Shown here one piece after another: positions 61,768 to 64,000 of a stretch of DNA of 64,000 nucleotides (its first letter is position 1; every line of letters begins with the position of its first letter). Made by a program: the position numbers and the translations under genes. Location of the stretch: NCBI RefSeq assembly GCF_000220565.1, contig NZ_AFPM01000017.1:62001-126000 (forward strand), written 5' to 3'. The notes under the pieces are model-generated. The model did no database searches. It was given only the letters and a program-made list of their open reading frames with translations, and was not told the origin of the DNA. Source of the DNA: Oceanicola sp. S124. GTDB taxonomy: Bacteria; Pseudomonadota; Alphaproteobacteria; Rhodobacterales; Rhodobacteraceae.

Positions 61768-64000
61768 ATGGCGGTACTTTTGACGCAAGCCGGCGTGCGC
61801 GCTGGGGCTTCCGGTTCGGCGCGTCTGCTGACGACCACTCTTCTGGCAACTGGCATCCTTAGCATCGCCGTGCAGCCCGCACTGGCCCAGAGCGTTTCGG
61901 GCGATGTGACGCGGGTGATCAACGGCGTGGTTGTCGAAGACCAGTCCATCTCGCTGAACGGCAACGGACAAAGCGGCTTCGAAGTGATGGACGGCGTCGT
62001 CACCGTCGATGCGGGCGGCGAGACCTTCAGCAACTTCTCCACCCAGGGTGGTGACGGTTCGGGCGGCGGTGCCGGCCTTGGCGGCGTGTTCTTCGTCAAC
62101 GAAGGCGCGACCCTGGTGATCCGAGATGCCAATTTCACCAACAACCGGGCCGTCGGCGGCGACGGTGGCGGCGGCGGCAGCGTTGAGGTGCGCAACGCGT
62201 CCCTGGCGATCGTCGACAAGGAAGCGACCACCTCGACCAACCTGGTCTCGGGCTACACCTACGACATCGTCCAGGACGGCTCGAACTTCTCGCTGACCCG
62301 TGTGACCTACGACGAGAACGACCCGGTCTTCTCGGTGCGCGATGGCGTGACCTTCGGGGCGGCCACCGCCGGGGCCGGCGGCACCGTCGCCACCAGCTCC
62401 AATGCCAAGGTGACCGGGGCGGACGAGACGGGCTTCAGCTTCGACGGCGGGCTCGACGTTTCCGACTCGATCAGCTCTTCGATGATCTTCACCAGCGACA
62501 GCTGGATCGCCGGGACCACCGGCGCGATGTATTTCTACGAAGGCAGCCAGGTCCGCATCGGCACCGAGAACATGTCCGTGGCCGACCGTGGAGCGCTGCA
62601 GACCGGCCTGCAGATCGTCGGCAACGGCGTTCCTGCGGGGACCTACATCGAGAGCGTGGTCAAGGACGGCGACGGCAATGTGACCGAGATCATCCTGAAC
62701 CAGGCGGTCGATCCCGACGCCATGGGCGGCAGCTTCAACATCTTCTCGCCGCCGCTGCTCATCGGTTCGGTCTTCGCGCAGGACAGCGCCAACACGCTGT
62801 CCTTCGGCGCAGGCAACGTGCCGCCCTCCTACGAAGTGGGGATGCGGATCTCGGGCGAGGGCGTTTCCGGCAATGTCACCATCCAGAGCATTGACCGCAG
62901 CACCGGGGTCGTCACCCTGTCGGGCAACGTCCCGAGCGAGCTGCTGAGCCTCAGCGCGCTGAAGCCCGGCTTCGTCGAGGGGTCGAACGAGATCTACCTG
63001 CCGACCACCAACCACGGCCTGTCGGTGGGTGACACGGTCTATGGCGCGGGCATCCCCGCGGGAACCACGGTCGTGTCCATCGACGGCGACCGGGTGATCC
63101 TCAGCCAGAACATCTCGGGCGAGATGGATGTGCTCTATTCGTCCAACGTCACGGTCTCCGGCACCACGGTGACGGTGAATTCGGGGGTGGACGGGGTCAA
63201 AATCGGCCAGATCGTCGAGGGCGACGGCGTGCCCGCGGGCACCGTGGTGACCGCGGTCGACCCGGTCACCGGCAGCGTCACCCTGAGCAGTGCCATCAGC
63301 GGCACCCCCGGCTCTCTGCGTTTCGTCAGCGAAAGCGCCATGGGCGGCGGCATGAACGGTCGTGAGGTCTCGGGCAACGTGGCAATCGCCGCCGGCGGTC
63401 CGGACGGATCGCTGCCGCTGGACGGTGAAGGCGTCGACGGTCGCGACGGCCTGCACGCGGCGGATTCGACCACCGGTTTCGGTGGCATCGGCGGCTCTGG
63501 CGGCTCTGGCTCGGACGGTCTGGCGACCAACCCGATGCTCGTCGCGGATATCGCGGCCACGGGCGCCGCGATCGCTGCGGCGGTGGCGGATGCGGTGGCA
63601 TCGAGCATGCCCGACCCCTATCCCGACCCGGCCAACTCGGCGTCCAGCACGGCCAATGCCATCTCGCTTGGCATCACCCTGGCCGCCCAGACCACGCAGC
63701 TGGTGAACTGGCAGATCGCCTCGAGCGAGGGCACGCTGGGCACCGGCGGTGACGGCGGTGACGGTGGTGATGGCGGCAACGGCGGCGACTTCTTCGGCGG
63801 CGGTTCCGGCGGCGCCGGTGGTGCAGGCGGCACCTCGGCCGGCAACGCGACCTTCGGCAGCGGCAATGGCGGCGCGGGCGGTTCTGGCGGCAACGGCGGC
63901 TTCGGCGCGGGCGGCGGCGGCGGTGGCCAGCCGGCCAATGCGGCGCAATCGGCGTCCGGGTCCGGTGGCCACGGCGGCTTCGGCGCTGGCGACGGCTCTA
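61768..64000 (+). CDS. Giant glycine-rich repeat surface protein (autotransporter-like), partial
   Basis: The frame is open for 744 codons from ATG 61768 to the window end. It starts MAVLLTQAGVRAGASGSARL and TTLLATGILSIAVQPALAQ, a long signal peptide cut after ALA. Residues about 15-110 after it are Gly-rich beta strand. Four repeats of the pattern GxVSGxGIPAGTxVxxID...VTLSxxxS lie at about 280-520 (for example YGAGIPAGTTVVSIDGDRVI and EGDGVPAGTVVTAVDPVTGS). The end is a low-complexity Gly tract (GGDGGDGGDGGNGGDFF). Barrel domain, if present, is beyond the window. Probably an adhesin. Confidence 0.85.
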   Translation, partial: MAVLLTQAGVRAGASGSARLLTTTLLATGILSIAVQPALAQSVSGDVTRVINGVVVEDQSISLNGNGQSGFEVMDGVVTVDAGGETFSNFSTQGGDGSGGGAGLGGVFFVNEGATLVIRDANFTNNRAVGGDGGGGGSVEVRNASLAIVDKEATTSTNLVSGYTYDIVQDGSNFSLTRVTYDENDPVFSVRDGVTFGAATAGAGGTVATSSNAKVTGADETGFSFDGGLDVSDSISSSMIFTSDSWIAGTTGAMYFYEGSQVRIGTENMSVADRGALQTGLQIVGNGVPAGTYIESVVKDGDGNVTEIILNQAVDPDAMGGSFNIFSPPLLIGSVFAQDSANTLSFGAGNVPPSYEVGMRISGEGVSGNVTIQSIDRSTGVVTLSGNVPSELLSLSALKPGFVEGSNEIYLPTTNHGLSVGDTVYGAGIPAGTTVVSIDGDRVILSQNISGEMDVLYSSNVTVSGTTVTVNSGVDGVKIGQIVEGDGVPAGTVVTAVDPVTGSVTLSSAISGTPGSLRFVSESAMGGGMNGREVSGNVAIAAGGPDGSLPLDGEGVDGRDGLHAADSTTGFGGIGGSGGSGSDGLATNPMLVADIAATGAAIAAAVADAVASSMPDPYPDPANSASSTANAISLGITLAAQTTQLVNWQIASSEGTLGTGGDGGDGGDGGNGGDFFGGGSGGAGGAGGTSAGNATFGSGNGGAGGSGGNGGFGAGGGGGGQPANAAQSASGSGGHGGFGAGDGS

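Noticed and set aside
61738-63972. 744-codon open frame on the minus strand
   Set aside because: It is the mirror of the Gly-rich protein; Gly and Ala codons (GGC, GCC) leave the reverse frame free of stops. It has no start signal and a low-complexity R/A/V/D composition.

Overview
The window is high-GC DNA from an alphaproteobacterium, most likely Rhodobacteraceae. The host part shows two TRAP transporters, MarR-controlled catabolic clusters, LysE and AraC genes and very GC-rich codon use. No 16S or other taxonomic marker is present, so the family is an inference.

Bases 1 to about 33.88 kb are the right-hand part of a prophage whose left end lies outside the window. It runs: replication genes (winged-helix initiator carrying an iteron-type origin, DnaB helicase; 0-3 kb); a PD-(D/E)XK-like protein and HTH proteins (3-4.6 kb); a leftward regulatory operon with a Rha/KilAC antirepressor and several small alphaproteobacterial mobile-element genes, five of which are preceded by the same kind of RNA hairpin (4.3-7.8 kb); a divergent pair of Arc-type repressors with an operator cluster (7.85-7.96 kb); packaging genes with a small Acb2/Tad1-like gene (9-12.2 kb); a podovirus (T7-like) head module (portal, scaffold, capsid; 12.8-17.2 kb); T7-like tail tube and nozzle genes, internal virion proteins and fibre (17.3-28.8 kb); a lysis cassette (holin candidates, M15 endolysin, Rz/Rz1; 28.8-30.3 kb); a tail esterase (30.7-31.5 kb); and a small leftward operon. 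It ends at the duplicated 3' end of a tRNA-Arg(ACG) gene, the attachment site.

From 34.3 to 42.5 kb there is a leftward catabolic cluster: 2Fe-2S ferredoxin, ATP-type dihydroxyacetone kinase, a CYP199-like cytochrome P450, a full TRAP transporter (P, Q, M) and a ferredoxin reductase, with a MarR regulator and a shared promoter motif. The ferredoxin and reductase can supply electrons to the P450 and the transporter can import its acidic substrate. From 42.9 to 44.9 kb lie chorismate mutase-like, LysE, a small unknown and AraC genes. From 45.3 to 52.3 kb a second TRAP transporter and MarR gene face an acyl-CoA synthetase, enoyl-CoA hydratase and SDR operon, an apparent CoA-dependent acid degradation unit.

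From 52.4 to 56.3 kb the DNA is decaying: an IS5-type transposase fragment and broken aldo-keto reductase, SDR and LysR genes surround an intact HxlR and NAD-binding protein pair. The last part holds a secreted nuclease/phosphatase-type autotransporter split by a one-base frameshift, a DeoR regulator, 1 kb without genes, and the start of a giant glycine-rich repeat surface protein that leaves the window.
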